Shown: one piece after another, positions 1 through 6,849 of the stretch
Layout: each line of letters opens with the position of its first letter
How positions within the stretch are numbered: the first letter of the stretch is position 1
Assembly (NCBI GenBank): GCA_964549745.1
Contig: CAZJWP010000095.1
Span: 1 to 8,933, forward strand
Direction: 5' to 3'
DNA from: J089 sp964549745
Lineage (GTDB): Bacteria > Fidelibacterota > Marinisomatia > Marinisomatales > J089
Length of the DNA: 8,933 nt
Translations under genes and position numbers: made by a program
Notes under the pieces: generated by a model
Database searches by the model: none
The model's input: the letters and a program-made list of their open reading frames with translations, nothing else
What the model was told of the DNA's origin: nothing

Positions 1-425
1 TATTTTCTCTGCGCCTGCAGCAACAACAAATTTGCTTTTTCATGATTCCCATCCTGGGCCAATGACACAATATGCAGCGCTTCCATGAGCGGTATATTTG
101 CGTTGTCAGAATTGGCGTAAAGGGCGTCAATATTCTGGGTGATGATCCGCAGATTGTAATTCACATTTTGGGAAATATATTCGTCGATGATTTCGTAATA
201 CCGTTCCACAAAATAGGGCTCCGTCCAGCCCGGCTGTTGCACAAACTGGTGATTCACCTGATGCTGGTGATCTTTCTTTAATTGTGCGGCCATGGCATAA
301 GCGCCATTCACGAAGGTCACCTTTTCCTTATCCGACAAATGTGACCAGTACGCTGCCGGTGTTTTGGGCGGTTGCGCCCGGATCAGTGACAGAAGGAAGA
401 ACGGAAGCAATAACTTAACTTTCAT
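1..425 (-). CDS. Secreted protein of unknown function, N-terminal part (runs off left edge)
   Basis: I translated this frame directly. It is open from an ATG at 425-423 to the window edge, giving 141 residues without a stop; the C-terminus is missing. The protein starts with a lysine-flanked hydrophobic stretch (residues 1-17, MKVKLLLPFFLLSLIRA) that reads as a type I signal peptide, probably cut before Gln18. There is no lipobox cysteine, so export to the periplasm or beyond is likely. The mature part looks helical and soluble, rich in Asn, Gln, Tyr and His (for example a YYEIIDEYISQNVNYN stretch near residues 76-91), with no second membrane segment. I recognise no family. The start is well supported: a GGAG Shine-Dalgarno lies 6 nt upstream, inside the last codons of nadE, and the two genes overlap by 11 nt. 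Last visible gene of the cluster; function unknown. Confidence 0.8.
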   Translation of the reverse strand, partial: MKVKLLLPFFLLSLIRAQPPKTPAAYWSHLSDKEKVTFVNGAYAMAAQLKKDHQHQVNHQFVQQPGWTEPYFVERYYEIIDEYISQNVNYNLRIITQNIDALYANSDNANIPLMEALHIVSLAQDGNHEKANLLLLQAQRK

Positions 426-2037
426 GGTATTCTCCGTCGAAATGGTTTACGATCGGCACCCGGCGTCCCACCCCGAATGCTTTCGGGCTCACCCGAAGGC
501 CCGGCGCCGCCTGGCGGCGTTTGTATTCATTTAAGCGAATGCGGCGATACAAGTCCCGCACCAACTCGGCATCAAAACCGCTTTTGATCAACCCGGACAC
601 CGATTTATGATCTTCCACAATGGCATCCACCAGCGGGCTGACAATCTCGTAATCAAACGGGTCGACCTGATCTTCGCTCAGTTCAGCCGATGGCGGTTTA
701 TCGATACAATTCTGTGGGATCACATCCGTTCCCGACCGGGCATTGATCGCCCGTGAAAGGCGGTACACATCACTTTTGGATAAATCAGAGATCACCGCCA
801 GTCCGCCGCTCATATCGCCGTATAGCGTGCAATAGCCCAGCGCCAATTCGGTTTTATTCCCGGTCGTGAGCACCAGCCAGTTAAACTTATTGGCCAGGGC
901 CATGAGCAGATTGCCGCGCACCCGCGCCTGAATATTCTCTTCGGCAATGCCGCTACCGGTTCCCCGGAACGATGGCGCCAGGCTCACACCCATGGCATCT
1001 ACGGGAACCGCGATGGGAATTTCCCGGTAATCCAGTCCCAGATTGTCCGCCAGTTGTTTGGCGTCGCTCACCGAATGTTCACTTGAGATAGCCGACGGCA
1101 TGGCCACGCCGTGAACGTGATCGGCGCCCAGCGCCCGGACAGCTAACGCTGCCACCAGACTGGAATCGATCCCGCCGCTGAGTCCGATGGCCGCATCGTT
1201 GTGACCGGTTTTCTTAAAATAGTCCCGGAGTCCCAGCACCAGCGCATCCACCAGTTCTTCGTCACGATCCTGCAAGGACGGAGCCGTTTCTAAAGGTGTT
1301 TCCGTATCGAAAAGGATCCTATCTTCCGCAAACGACTTCCCCATCGCCAGCCAGTGGTTTTGACCATCCAGTGCCAGCGAATTTCCGTCAAAAATCAACT
1401 CATCCTGCCCGCCCACGAGATTGCAATAATAGAATGGAATCCCGGTCTTTGCCACCCGCGATTGGATCAGCCGGGCTCGCTCTTCCCTCCGGCCTTCGTG
1501 GAAGGGTGACGCGGAAATATTTACAATAAAATCAACACCGGCCTCCGCCAAGGCTTCCGTTACGTTTACCGAATAGTCATCGTCCCACAAATCTTCACAG
1601 ATTTCAAGACCGATTTTCACATCGCTGTTTTCGATCTGAATTGTAACAACACCTGCCTCCGTCCCGGCCGTGAAATAACGATCCTCGTCAAATACATCGT
1701 AAGTAGGTAAAAGTCGTTTGGTGTAGGTATAAATTCGTTTTCCATGGGCAGCCAGGATCGCCCGATTGTAAATATGATGTTCATCGGATTCCACCGTCCC
1801 AAACAGGATCGGTGTTTTGGAATCCAAAATCAATTTTTCATTCACCTGAGCCGCCCGGTGAAGAAAGGCGTTTTCGTACAATAAATCCTGCGGAGGATAG
1901 CCGGTCACAGACAGTTCGGGAAAAACCACCAGATCAGCGCCGGATTCGGAGGCGTTTTGATACCAGGTTCGTATTTTCTGCTCATTGGATTCAAAGGCGC
2001 CTACGGTTGGGTTGATCTGGCACAGGGCGATTTTCAT
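415..2037 (-). CDS. nadE: Glutamine-dependent NAD+ synthetase
   Basis: Makes NAD+ from nicotinic acid adenine dinucleotide, ATP and glutamine in the cytoplasm; last step of NAD synthesis. About 540 residues, normal for the two-domain form. The N-terminal nitrilase-type glutaminase domain (about 1-245) has the Glu-Lys-Cys triad: Glu41 in FPELSVTGYPP, Lys107 in YTKRLLP and Cys147 in LEICEDLWD. The C-terminal synthetase domain (about 260-540) has the ATP-pyrophosphatase P-loop SGGIDSS at 287-293, then TTGNKTELALGYCTLYGD and a normal C-terminal FGVGRRVPIVN. I chose the ATG at 2037 because it gives the usual MKIALCQINPTVGAF start and lies 1 nt after the acylphosphatase stop (TAA-G-ATG). An ATG 12 nt upstream and a TTG 24 nt upstream are also in frame but would add atypical residues. 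Recognisable Shine-Dalgarno sequence is weak, so translation is probably coupled. Function is confident; the start less so. Confidence 0.96.
   Translation of the reverse strand: MKIALCQINPTVGAFESNEQKIRTWYQNASESGADLVVFPELSVTGYPPQDLLYENAFLHRAAQVNEKLILDSKTPILFGTVESDEHHIYNRAILAAHGKRIYTYTKRLLPTYDVFDEDRYFTAGTEAGVVTIQIENSDVKIGLEICEDLWDDDYSVNVTEALAEAGVDFIVNISASPFHEGRREERARLIQSRVAKTGIPFYYCNLVGGQDELIFDGNSLALDGQNHWLAMGKSFAEDRILFDTETPLETAPSLQDRDEELVDALVLGLRDYFKKTGHNDAAIGLSGGIDSSLVAALAVRALGADHVHGVAMPSAISSEHSVSDAKQLADNLGLDYREIPIAVPVDAMGVSLAPSFRGTGSGIAEENIQARVRGNLLMALANKFNWLVLTTGNKTELALGYCTLYGDMSGGLAVISDLSKSDVYRLSRAINARSGTDVIPQNCIDKPPSAELSEDQVDPFDYEIVSPLVDAIVEDHKSVSGLIKSGFDAELVRDLYRRIRLNEYKRRQAAPGLRVSPKAFGVGRRVPIVNHFDGEYHES
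432..435 (-). promoter_or_regulatory. Ribosome binding site of the left-edge secreted protein gene
   Basis: On the minus strand this reads GGAG, followed by 6 nt and then the ATG at 425. It lies within the final nadE codons (the Gly-Glu of the C-terminal FDGEYHES). It is one of the better Shine-Dalgarno matches in the window and decides the start of the downstream gene. Confidence 0.65.
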
Positions 2038-2038
2038 C

Positions 2039-2323
2039 TTAGTGTCCATACCGTATTTCAAAATGAATAAACTGCCCTGTCACCGGCAATTCATTGACAA
2101 AAACCTTTTCCACTCTCGATAACGGTGATCCTTTTTTCACAGCGGCCACGAATTCATCCAGTTTCTCTTTCGGTCCTTCCGCTTCCGCGTAGACCGAACC
2201 GTCCGCTTCATTCCGCACAAACCCTGTTAATCCCAGCGATTGCCCGGCCCGGCATGTATAATCCCGGAACCAGACGCCCTGAACTTTTCCGGTCACTTTG
2301 ATTGAGATGGCTTGATTATCCAT
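2039..2323 (-). CDS. acyP: Acylphosphatase
   Basis: Small cytosolic enzyme of 94 residues that hydrolyses carboxyl-phosphate bonds such as acetyl phosphate or 1,3-bisphosphoglycerate; the in vivo substrate in bacteria is usually unknown. The family signature is clear: GKVQGVWFRDYT at residues 12-23 forms the phosphate-binding loop with catalytic Arg20, and Asn38 in GFVRNEADGSV is the second catalytic residue. The GSPLSRVEKV segment near 65-74 is also typical, and length is normal for a single-domain form. It overlaps the end of the LOG-like gene upstream by 8 nt and ends 1 nt before the preferred nadE start, so it is probably translationally coupled on both sides. Shine-Dalgarno is weak. I see no direct metabolic link to its neighbours. 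Identity is secure; the physiological role is not shown by the sequence. Confidence 0.95.
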   Translation of the reverse strand: MDNQAISIKVTGKVQGVWFRDYTCRAGQSLGLTGFVRNEADGSVYAEAEGPKEKLDEFVAAVKKGSPLSRVEKVFVNELPVTGQFIHFEIRYGH

Positions 2324-2777
2324 CTTTCAGGTTCTCGTCCAATAAACGAATAACATCATCTACGGTTTTTGCAGGAATAACACCTTCGATGTCCCAGGTT
2401 TTCAGACCGATGACCGGTTTGTTCAGTTGCAGCGCGAACGCGATTTCCGACAGCGTTCCGTGGTTTCCGCTCACGGCAACGGCAGCATCGCAGGTGTACG
2501 CCAGTAAGGCATTCCGGGTAACACCCATATTCGTAGCAACGGGAATGGAAATGTAGGGATTGGCTTCTTCAGTATTTTCCCCCTTTAAAATGCCAACAAC
2601 AGTTCCGCCCGCTTCAGCCACACCTTTGCTTACCGCTTCCATCACTCCGAGGCCGCCCCCGCAGTAAACAAGGTAATTTTTCCCGGCCAGCCGATGTCCA
2701 AGCTCTTCCGCCAGCGATGCAATTTCCTCCGTGATCACACGTCCTCCAAATACGGAGATGCGTCCGGCAAAGGCCAT
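2316..2777 (-). CDS. LOG/TIGR00725-type Rossmann-like protein (lysine decarboxylase-like fold)
   Basis: A 153-residue soluble protein related to the LOG (cytokinin-activating phosphoribohydrolase) and TIGR00725 group, which has a nucleotide-binding Rossmann-like fold. Visible landmarks are an N-terminal beta strand ISVFGG (7-12), the phosphate-binding YCGGGLGVMEAVSKG near 38-52, AEAGGTVVGIL (55-64), and the second motif SGNHGTLSEIAFAL (103-116) followed by NKPVIGL. In true LOG enzymes the second motif is PGGxGTxxE; here Pro is Ser and the second Gly is Asn, while GT and the Glu are kept. That fits the uncharacterised TIGR00725 branch better than bona fide LOG. Some relatives bind molybdenum cofactor or nucleotides, but nothing here fixes a ligand. 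The start ATG shares 1 nt with the asnS stop (TAATG), a strong coupling arrangement. Family confident, function unknown. Confidence 0.85.
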   Translation of the reverse strand: MAFAGRISVFGGRVITEEIASLAEELGHRLAGKNYLVYCGGGLGVMEAVSKGVAEAGGTVVGILKGENTEEANPYISIPVATNMGVTRNALLAYTCDAAVAVSGNHGTLSEIAFALQLNKPVIGLKTWDIEGVIPAKTVDDVIRLLDENLKDG

Positions 2778-4069
2778 TAAGGTTCGATCCTGTAGATGGT
2801 CCGCGGGAATGGAATTGTCTCACGGATATGCTTGATTCCGCAAATCCAGGTCACGGTTCGTTCAATACCCAAGCCAAATCCTGAATGAGGCACGGAACCG
2901 TATTTCCGTAAATCCAAATACCACTGAAAGGGTTTTGTCGGCAAATCGTTATCGCGGATGCGCTTCAACAAAGTGTCATAATCATCTTCACGCTGTCCGC
3001 CGCCGATTATTTCGCCATACCCTTCAGGTGCAATCATATCCACACCCAGCGCTAATTCCGGGTTGACATCGTCCCGCTTCATATAAAACGCCTTAATATC
3101 GGCCGGCCAGCGATGGATCATCACCGGACGATCGAATTCTTCGGAGATCATGGTCTCATCCGGACCGCCAAAATCGGAACCGCGTTGGAAATCGGCTCCT
3201 TTTCGTTCCAGGATATCCGCTGCCTCCGAATAGGTAATCCTTGGAAAAGGTACGCGCACTTTCTCAAGCGAAGTTGTATCACGCTCCAGTGTTTTAAGTT
3301 CTTCCTGACAATGTTCCAGACACCACTGCACCACGTATTCCACATAGCGTTCCGCCCAATCCATATTTTCATTCAGATCGCAATAGGCCATTTCCGGTTC
3401 AATCATCCAAAACTCTGTCAAATGCCGCCGCGTCTTGGATTTTTCCGCCCGAAATGTGGGACCAAAACAGTATGATTTTCCAAAGGCCAACGCACCGGCT
3501 TCCTGGTACAACTGACCGCTTTGCGTGAGATAAGCAAATTGTTCGAAATAATCGACCTTAAAGAGGTCGGTGGTTCCCTCAACCGCATTGGCAGTGAAAA
3601 TGGGTGAATCCACCAAAGTAAAACCGTTGGAATCAAAGAAATCCCGGCTGGCTTTGACGACCTGGTGCCGAACTCGCAGAATTGCGTTCTGAAGCTTTGA
3701 GCGGATCCATAAATGGCGATTGTCCATGAGGAATGCCGTTCCGTGCTCCTTGGGTGTGATGGGATATTCATCGGCAACATGAACGATATCAATATCGCTG
3801 ACCCCCAATTCCACGCCGCCCGGCGCCCGTTTCTCTTCCCGGACCGTACCGGTGACAATCACCGAAGATTCCTGGGTCAACTTATGCTCTTTTTCGAAAA
3901 CGTCTTCCGATACGTCCGATTTAACCACAACGCACTGAAGCAAACCTGTTCCGTCACGAAGCACTAAGAACCAAATTTTTCCAATATTCCTGAGTTTATA
4001 CACCCATCCTTTTAAAGTAACTTTTTCCCCAATATATGACTTTAACTCATTTACTGTAACTTTATCCAT
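2777..4069 (-). CDS. asnS: Asparaginyl-tRNA synthetase
   Basis: Class II aminoacyl-tRNA synthetase that charges tRNA-Asn with asparagine in the cytoplasm; 430 residues, normal length. An N-terminal OB-fold anticodon-binding domain (about 16-105, starting VTLKGWVYKLRNIGKIWFLVLRDG) precedes the catalytic core. Motif 2 is at about 206-226 (FRAEKSKTRRHLTEFWMIEPE) with its class II arginine; motif 3 is GFGLGIER at 397-404. I call AsnRS rather than the closely related non-discriminating or archaeal-type AspRS from the TEFWMIEPEMAYCDL block and from MIHRWPADIKAFYMKRD, where AspRS usually has a KPFY pattern; this distinction is family knowledge and not proof. The start ATG follows a 23-nt spacer after the lptE-like gene, the longest gap in the cluster, with a modest AGAAAG element 7 nt upstream. 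The stop overlaps the LOG-like start. Confidence 0.95.
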   Translation of the reverse strand: MDKVTVNELKSYIGEKVTLKGWVYKLRNIGKIWFLVLRDGTGLLQCVVVKSDVSEDVFEKEHKLTQESSVIVTGTVREEKRAPGGVELGVSDIDIVHVADEYPITPKEHGTAFLMDNRHLWIRSKLQNAILRVRHQVVKASRDFFDSNGFTLVDSPIFTANAVEGTTDLFKVDYFEQFAYLTQSGQLYQEAGALAFGKSYCFGPTFRAEKSKTRRHLTEFWMIEPEMAYCDLNENMDWAERYVEYVVQWCLEHCQEELKTLERDTTSLEKVRVPFPRITYSEAADILERKGADFQRGSDFGGPDETMISEEFDRPVMIHRWPADIKAFYMKRDDVNPELALGVDMIAPEGYGEIIGGGQREDDYDTLLKRIRDNDLPTKPFQWYLDLRKYGSVPHSGFGLGIERTVTWICGIKHIRETIPFPRTIYRIEP

Positions 4070-4092
4070 TATTCAACTTTCTAATTCTACAA
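4070..4092 (-). other. Longest intergenic spacer of the cluster (23 nt)
   Basis: This AT-rich spacer between the lptE-like stop and the asnS ATG is too short for a terminator plus promoter, and I see no inverted repeat in it. On the minus strand it carries AGAAAG 7 nt before the asnS start, a plausible weak ribosome binding site. It argues for read-through from the lptE-like gene into asnS. Confidence 0.5.
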
Positions 4093-4659
4093 TTACCAGG
4101 ATGTTAATATGTCGTTCATGACATCTTCCGCAATTTTGTCCACCGCGGCGTTCTTTGCAAAGGTTCTTGGATCGCCGAACTCATCCGGGTCGTCCGCATC
4201 AATGAGACCGTCCCCGTCATTATCGATTCCGTCCGATCCCACATCCCCGCCCAGACCATAGGCGCCCCAGCCTGTGAATTGCTTTTTGAGCAATGTTTTA
4301 TCTTCCACCATATCGTCCCATTCCAATTCCATCGTGACCGTATATCGGTATTCGGTGACCTGTTCCTGGCTGTTAAACGTGTAAGGTGAATCCTGAATTT
4401 TAATCACAGTACCTTTTAGGATGGAATCAGCATTTTTCTCTGAGACGACTTTTAAGATGTTCTCTTCTGTAAATTTTTTCTGCAATCCATCGGTTATATC
4501 TTCCGCCACATTCGGCTCGGCGGTCTGGTTCACAACCAGGGGGATGGTAACTGTCTTAATATGCTTCGGTATTGATCCGGCCATGGAATAAAACCCGCAA
4601 GCCGTCACCAACACACTTGCGGCTGCAGCCGATGCGAATTGCGCAATCCGTTTATTCAT
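4093..4659 (-). CDS. lptE: LptE-like LPS-assembly lipoprotein with an acidic EF-hand-like insertion
   Basis: LptE is the outer-membrane lipoprotein that plugs and folds LptD in the LPS export machine. This 188-residue protein has a lipoprotein signal peptide with lipobox VTAC (lipidated Cys21), then CGFYSMAGSIPKHIKTVTIP, typical of FCB-type LptE where a GxYSF/GFYS start leads into a strand carrying the 'I.tv.IP' pattern. The domain continues through NVAEDITDGLQKKF and the TEYRYTVTMELEWDD strand, and ends in a helix closing with ILTSW. Odd feature: residues 139-160 hold DGIDNDGDGLIDADDPDE, a DxDxDGxxDxxD loop (Asp146, 148, 150, 154, 157) like thrombospondin type 3 or dockerin calcium loops, where I expect only a short turn. 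The ATG overlaps the end of the sigma-54 gene by 8 nt. Assignment rests on lipobox, length, fold pattern and gene order; LptE sequences are divergent, so it is moderately sure. Confidence 0.8.
   Translation of the reverse strand: MNKRIAQFASAAAASVLVTACGFYSMAGSIPKHIKTVTIPLVVNQTAEPNVAEDITDGLQKKFTEENILKVVSEKNADSILKGTVIKIQDSPYTFNSQEQVTEYRYTVTMELEWDDMVEDKTLLKKQFTGWGAYGLGGDVGSDGIDNDGDGLIDADDPDEFGDPRTFAKNAAVDKIAEDVMNDILTSW
4189..4224 (-). other. Putative calcium-binding EF-hand/TSP3-like loop coded within the LptE-like protein
   Basis: These 12 codons specify residues 146-157, an Asp-rich loop with acidic side chains at loop positions 1, 3, 5, 9 and 12 and glycine at position 6. That is the spacing of EF-hand-like, dockerin and thrombospondin type 3 calcium loops. 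The motif is seen in the sequence; calcium binding is inferred. Confidence 0.6.
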
Positions 4660-5857
4660 GATCGTTCCGTTTGATCTTTCGTTCCAGACCGTAGTTATCG
4701 ATCTTTCGGTAGAGCGTTCTTTCGCTCATTCCCAGCGATTTCGCCGCCGCCCGCCGGTTATTCCCAAAATATTTCAATGTGCGCTCAATCGCTTCCTGTT
4801 CCAAATCCTGCAAGGTCATGTCCCCGATGGCTTCATCCCGAATCATCTTAGGATTTTGTTCAATCCTGGCCGATAAATGAAGATCGCTCTCGCCGCCGAT
4901 CAGAGCCGGGATTGCCTGCGAAATTACCGAACCTCCGCCCTGGCTCAACACCTGCTTGATCGCTTCTGTATCCTGCCGAATGGAAAAAAGCTGGCGAAGA
5001 ATCAATTCCCGTTCGGCCTGATCCACGGACTGGTTTACTACCACAGGCAATGACGGATTGTGGATTTGCGTTTGCTTATCTTTAAACAATGTCCGTTCCA
5101 CCATTTCAGGTGTCACCCGTTCACCACGCTCCAGCACCAAAAGGCTTTCCACATAATTCTTTAATTCACGGATATTCCCCGGCCAATCGTATTGCTTCAT
5201 CAATCGGATGGCATCCGGTGTGAATCCCCGGTAGCGGATGTCGTTGGACGTGGTGAATTCCAGGGCAAAACGTTCCACCAGCATCGAAAGATCTTCAATG
5301 CGATGCCGTAATGGAGGTACATGAATTGTCACGGTTTTTAGACGGTAATACAAATCCTGGCGAAAATCGCCTTTCTTGACCTGATCTTCCAGGTTTTTAT
5401 TGGTGGCGGCAATCATCCGAACATCGGTGTGCAGTGTTTTGGAATCACCGACACGCATGAATTCACCGCTCTCTAAAATGCGCAAAAGCTTGACCTGGGT
5501 TTCCAGCGGCGTTTCCCCCAATTCGTCCATGAAAACGGTCCCTTTATTGGCCGTTTCAAAATACCCTTTCCGGTCTTCACCGGCACCGGTGTAAGCGCCT
5601 TTTTTGTGGCCGAATAATTCGCTTTCTATAATTCCCGCCGGTATGGCGCCGGAGTTCACCACAACCAATGGATACTGGGATCGGCGGCTGTTTTGATGAA
5701 TCGCTTTCGCCACCAGTTCCTTCCCGGTTCCCGATTCACCGGTAATGAGTACGGAGATATCAACCGGCGCCACTTGCTGGATCATTTCCAATACTTCCAT
5801 GATCTCATCCGACCGGCCCAAAATCCCTGAAACACGTTGCATACGGTCTAAATCCAT
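4652..5857 (-). CDS. Sigma-54-interacting AAA+ transcriptional activator, no receiver domain
   Basis: Bacterial enhancer-binding protein that uses ATP to open promoters held by sigma-54 RNA polymerase. From the chosen ATG it has 401 residues: a short N-terminus of about 14 residues, an AAA+ domain (about 15-250), a linker (about 260-350) and a C-terminal Fis-type helix-turn-helix (NRRAAAKSLGMSERTLYRK, 367-385). Motifs: Walker A GESGTGKE 40-47; the sigma-54 contact loop GAYTGA 87-92, a known variant of GAFTGA; Walker B GTVFMDE 106-112; sensor I AATN 150-153; arginine-finger region RQDLYYRL 166-173; sensor II WPGNIREL 225-232. There is no receiver, PAS or GAF domain, so activity is not under direct phosphorelay control. 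I chose ATG 5857, which is 2 nt after the galE stop with GAGGAAAA upstream; the longer frame would need a GTG at 5902 inside galE. The order activator-LptE suggests a link to envelope homeostasis. Targets unknown. Confidence 0.93.
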   Translation of the reverse strand: MDLDRMQRVSGILGRSDEIMEVLEMIQQVAPVDISVLITGESGTGKELVAKAIHQNSRRSQYPLVVVNSGAIPAGIIESELFGHKKGAYTGAGEDRKGYFETANKGTVFMDELGETPLETQVKLLRILESGEFMRVGDSKTLHTDVRMIAATNKNLEDQVKKGDFRQDLYYRLKTVTIHVPPLRHRIEDLSMLVERFALEFTTSNDIRYRGFTPDAIRLMKQYDWPGNIRELKNYVESLLVLERGERVTPEMVERTLFKDKQTQIHNPSLPVVVNQSVDQAERELILRQLFSIRQDTEAIKQVLSQGGGSVISQAIPALIGGESDLHLSARIEQNPKMIRDEAIGDMTLQDLEQEAIERTLKYFGNNRRAAAKSLGMSERTLYRKIDNYGLERKIKRNDHE

Positions 5858-5859
5858 GG

Positions 5860-6849
5860 TCAGATTTTCCTCGTTTGTTGACGATTCTGATACAATTCCC
5901 ACATACTTGAGAGTAGCGTGCGTAAGTCGGAGTGCTTTGGCTCCCAGCCCAATTTTGCTTCAGCTTCTTTCGATACAGCGATCAACTCATCCGGATCACC
6001 GGCCCGTCTGCCTACGATTCGATAGGGCACTTTCTTTCCCGTTACTGCTTCCGCCATGCGAACCGTGTCCAGCACCGAATAGCCCTCTCCTGTCGCCAAA
6101 TTGACTGTGAGGTTTTCAGTGTGGCTTTGCAGAAATTCCAGCGCCTTTACGTGTGCAGAAGCCAGGTCATTCACGTGGATATAATCCCGGACACCGGTTC
6201 CGTCCGGTGTTTTATAGTCATTCCCAAATATCTGAAGTTCCTCCCGGATTCCGGCAGCCACTTCCATCACAATGGGTAATAAATTCTGGGGATTACGTTC
6301 CATTTCATGGATCCGGCCATTTACATCGTACCCGGCAGCATTGAAATACCGCAATGCCGCGTATCGCAAACCCTTTAGTTGGGCCAGCCATGCTAAATTT
6401 TGTTCAATCTCCAATTTGGTGTAACCGTAGTAATTAATCGGCTTCAACGGATGTTTCTCATCAACAGGTAAATACTCCGGATATCCATAAACCGCGGCTG
6501 TAGAACTAAAGACAAAATTCCTGACATTGCACTCCAGCATGGCATGTAAAAGTGTGTAGGTCCCATTCAAATTGTTGTGCATGTATTTCGCCGGATTTTC
6601 CATGGATTCACCGGCTGCTTTCCAGGCTGCAAGATGGATGACCGCATCAAAATTCTCCGTATTCAACAATTCAAGAAGATGTTGGCGGTCAAGTGTCGAA
6701 CCTTCCTCAAACCGGGCCCGACTGTCCACATTCGCCTTAAAACCCAGGGAAAGATCGTCATAAACGACCACATCATGCCCGGCATCGCAGCAATCCAATA
6801 CCACATGCGAACCAATATACCCGGCGCCGCCTGTCACCAATATTTTCAT
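5860..6849 (-). CDS. galE: UDP-glucose 4-epimerase
   Basis: Interconverts UDP-glucose and UDP-galactose in the cytoplasm, supplying sugars for LPS, capsule and galactose use. 329 residues, normal for this extended short-chain dehydrogenase. The N-terminal NAD+-binding glycine motif is GGAGYIGS (7-14), with an acidic YDDLS after strand 2. HLAAWKAAGESM (72-83) is the GalE-type substrate-side block. The catalytic Ser/Thr site reads FSSTAAVYG (114-122), with Thr117 where Escherichia coli GalE has Ser124; this is a known natural variant. The YxxxK pair is Tyr141 and Lys145 (YGYTK). RYFNAAG (167-173) and RDYIHVNDLA (221-230) complete the GalE signature, and RRAGDPDEL (281-289) is the C-terminal UDP-binding part. 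The ATG overlaps the uvrB TGA (ATGA, 4 nt) with a good Shine-Dalgarno. The stop lies 2 nt before the next gene. Activity on N-acetylated UDP sugars cannot be excluded from sequence alone. Confidence 0.95.
   Translation of the reverse strand: MKILVTGGAGYIGSHVVLDCCDAGHDVVVYDDLSLGFKANVDSRARFEEGSTLDRQHLLELLNTENFDAVIHLAAWKAAGESMENPAKYMHNNLNGTYTLLHAMLECNVRNFVFSSTAAVYGYPEYLPVDEKHPLKPINYYGYTKLEIEQNLAWLAQLKGLRYAALRYFNAAGYDVNGRIHEMERNPQNLLPIVMEVAAGIREELQIFGNDYKTPDGTGVRDYIHVNDLASAHVKALEFLQSHTENLTVNLATGEGYSVLDTVRMAEAVTGKKVPYRIVGRRAGDPDELIAVSKEAEAKLGWEPKHSDLRTLLSSMWELYQNRQQTRKI
5865..5872 (-). promoter_or_regulatory. Probable ribosome binding site of the sigma-54 activator gene
   Basis: The minus strand reads GAGGAAAA here, inside the 3' end of galE. 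The GAGG core lies about 11 nt before the ATG at 5857, a slightly long spacing. It supports that ATG over the in-frame GTG at 5902. Confidence 0.45.

Noticed and set aside
72..281. Plus-strand 69-codon frame at the left end with a hydrophobic look
   Set aside because: The minus strand here carries a frame with signal peptide, ribosome binding site and operon coupling, which accounts for the region better.
3418..3858. 146-codon alternative minus-strand frame inside asnS
   Set aside because: It overlaps the conserved AsnRS catalytic core in another frame and its translation shows no domain; the asnS frame explains the region.
4070..4092. Terminator between the lptE-like gene and asnS
   Set aside because: The 23-nt spacer has no stem-loop with a following T run on the minus strand.
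5858..5902. N-terminal extension of the sigma-54 activator from a GTG at 5902
   Set aside because: It would overlap galE by 43 nt and add an atypical Ser/Glu/Asn-rich stretch; the ATG at 5857 has GAGGAAAA upstream and gives the usual N-terminus.
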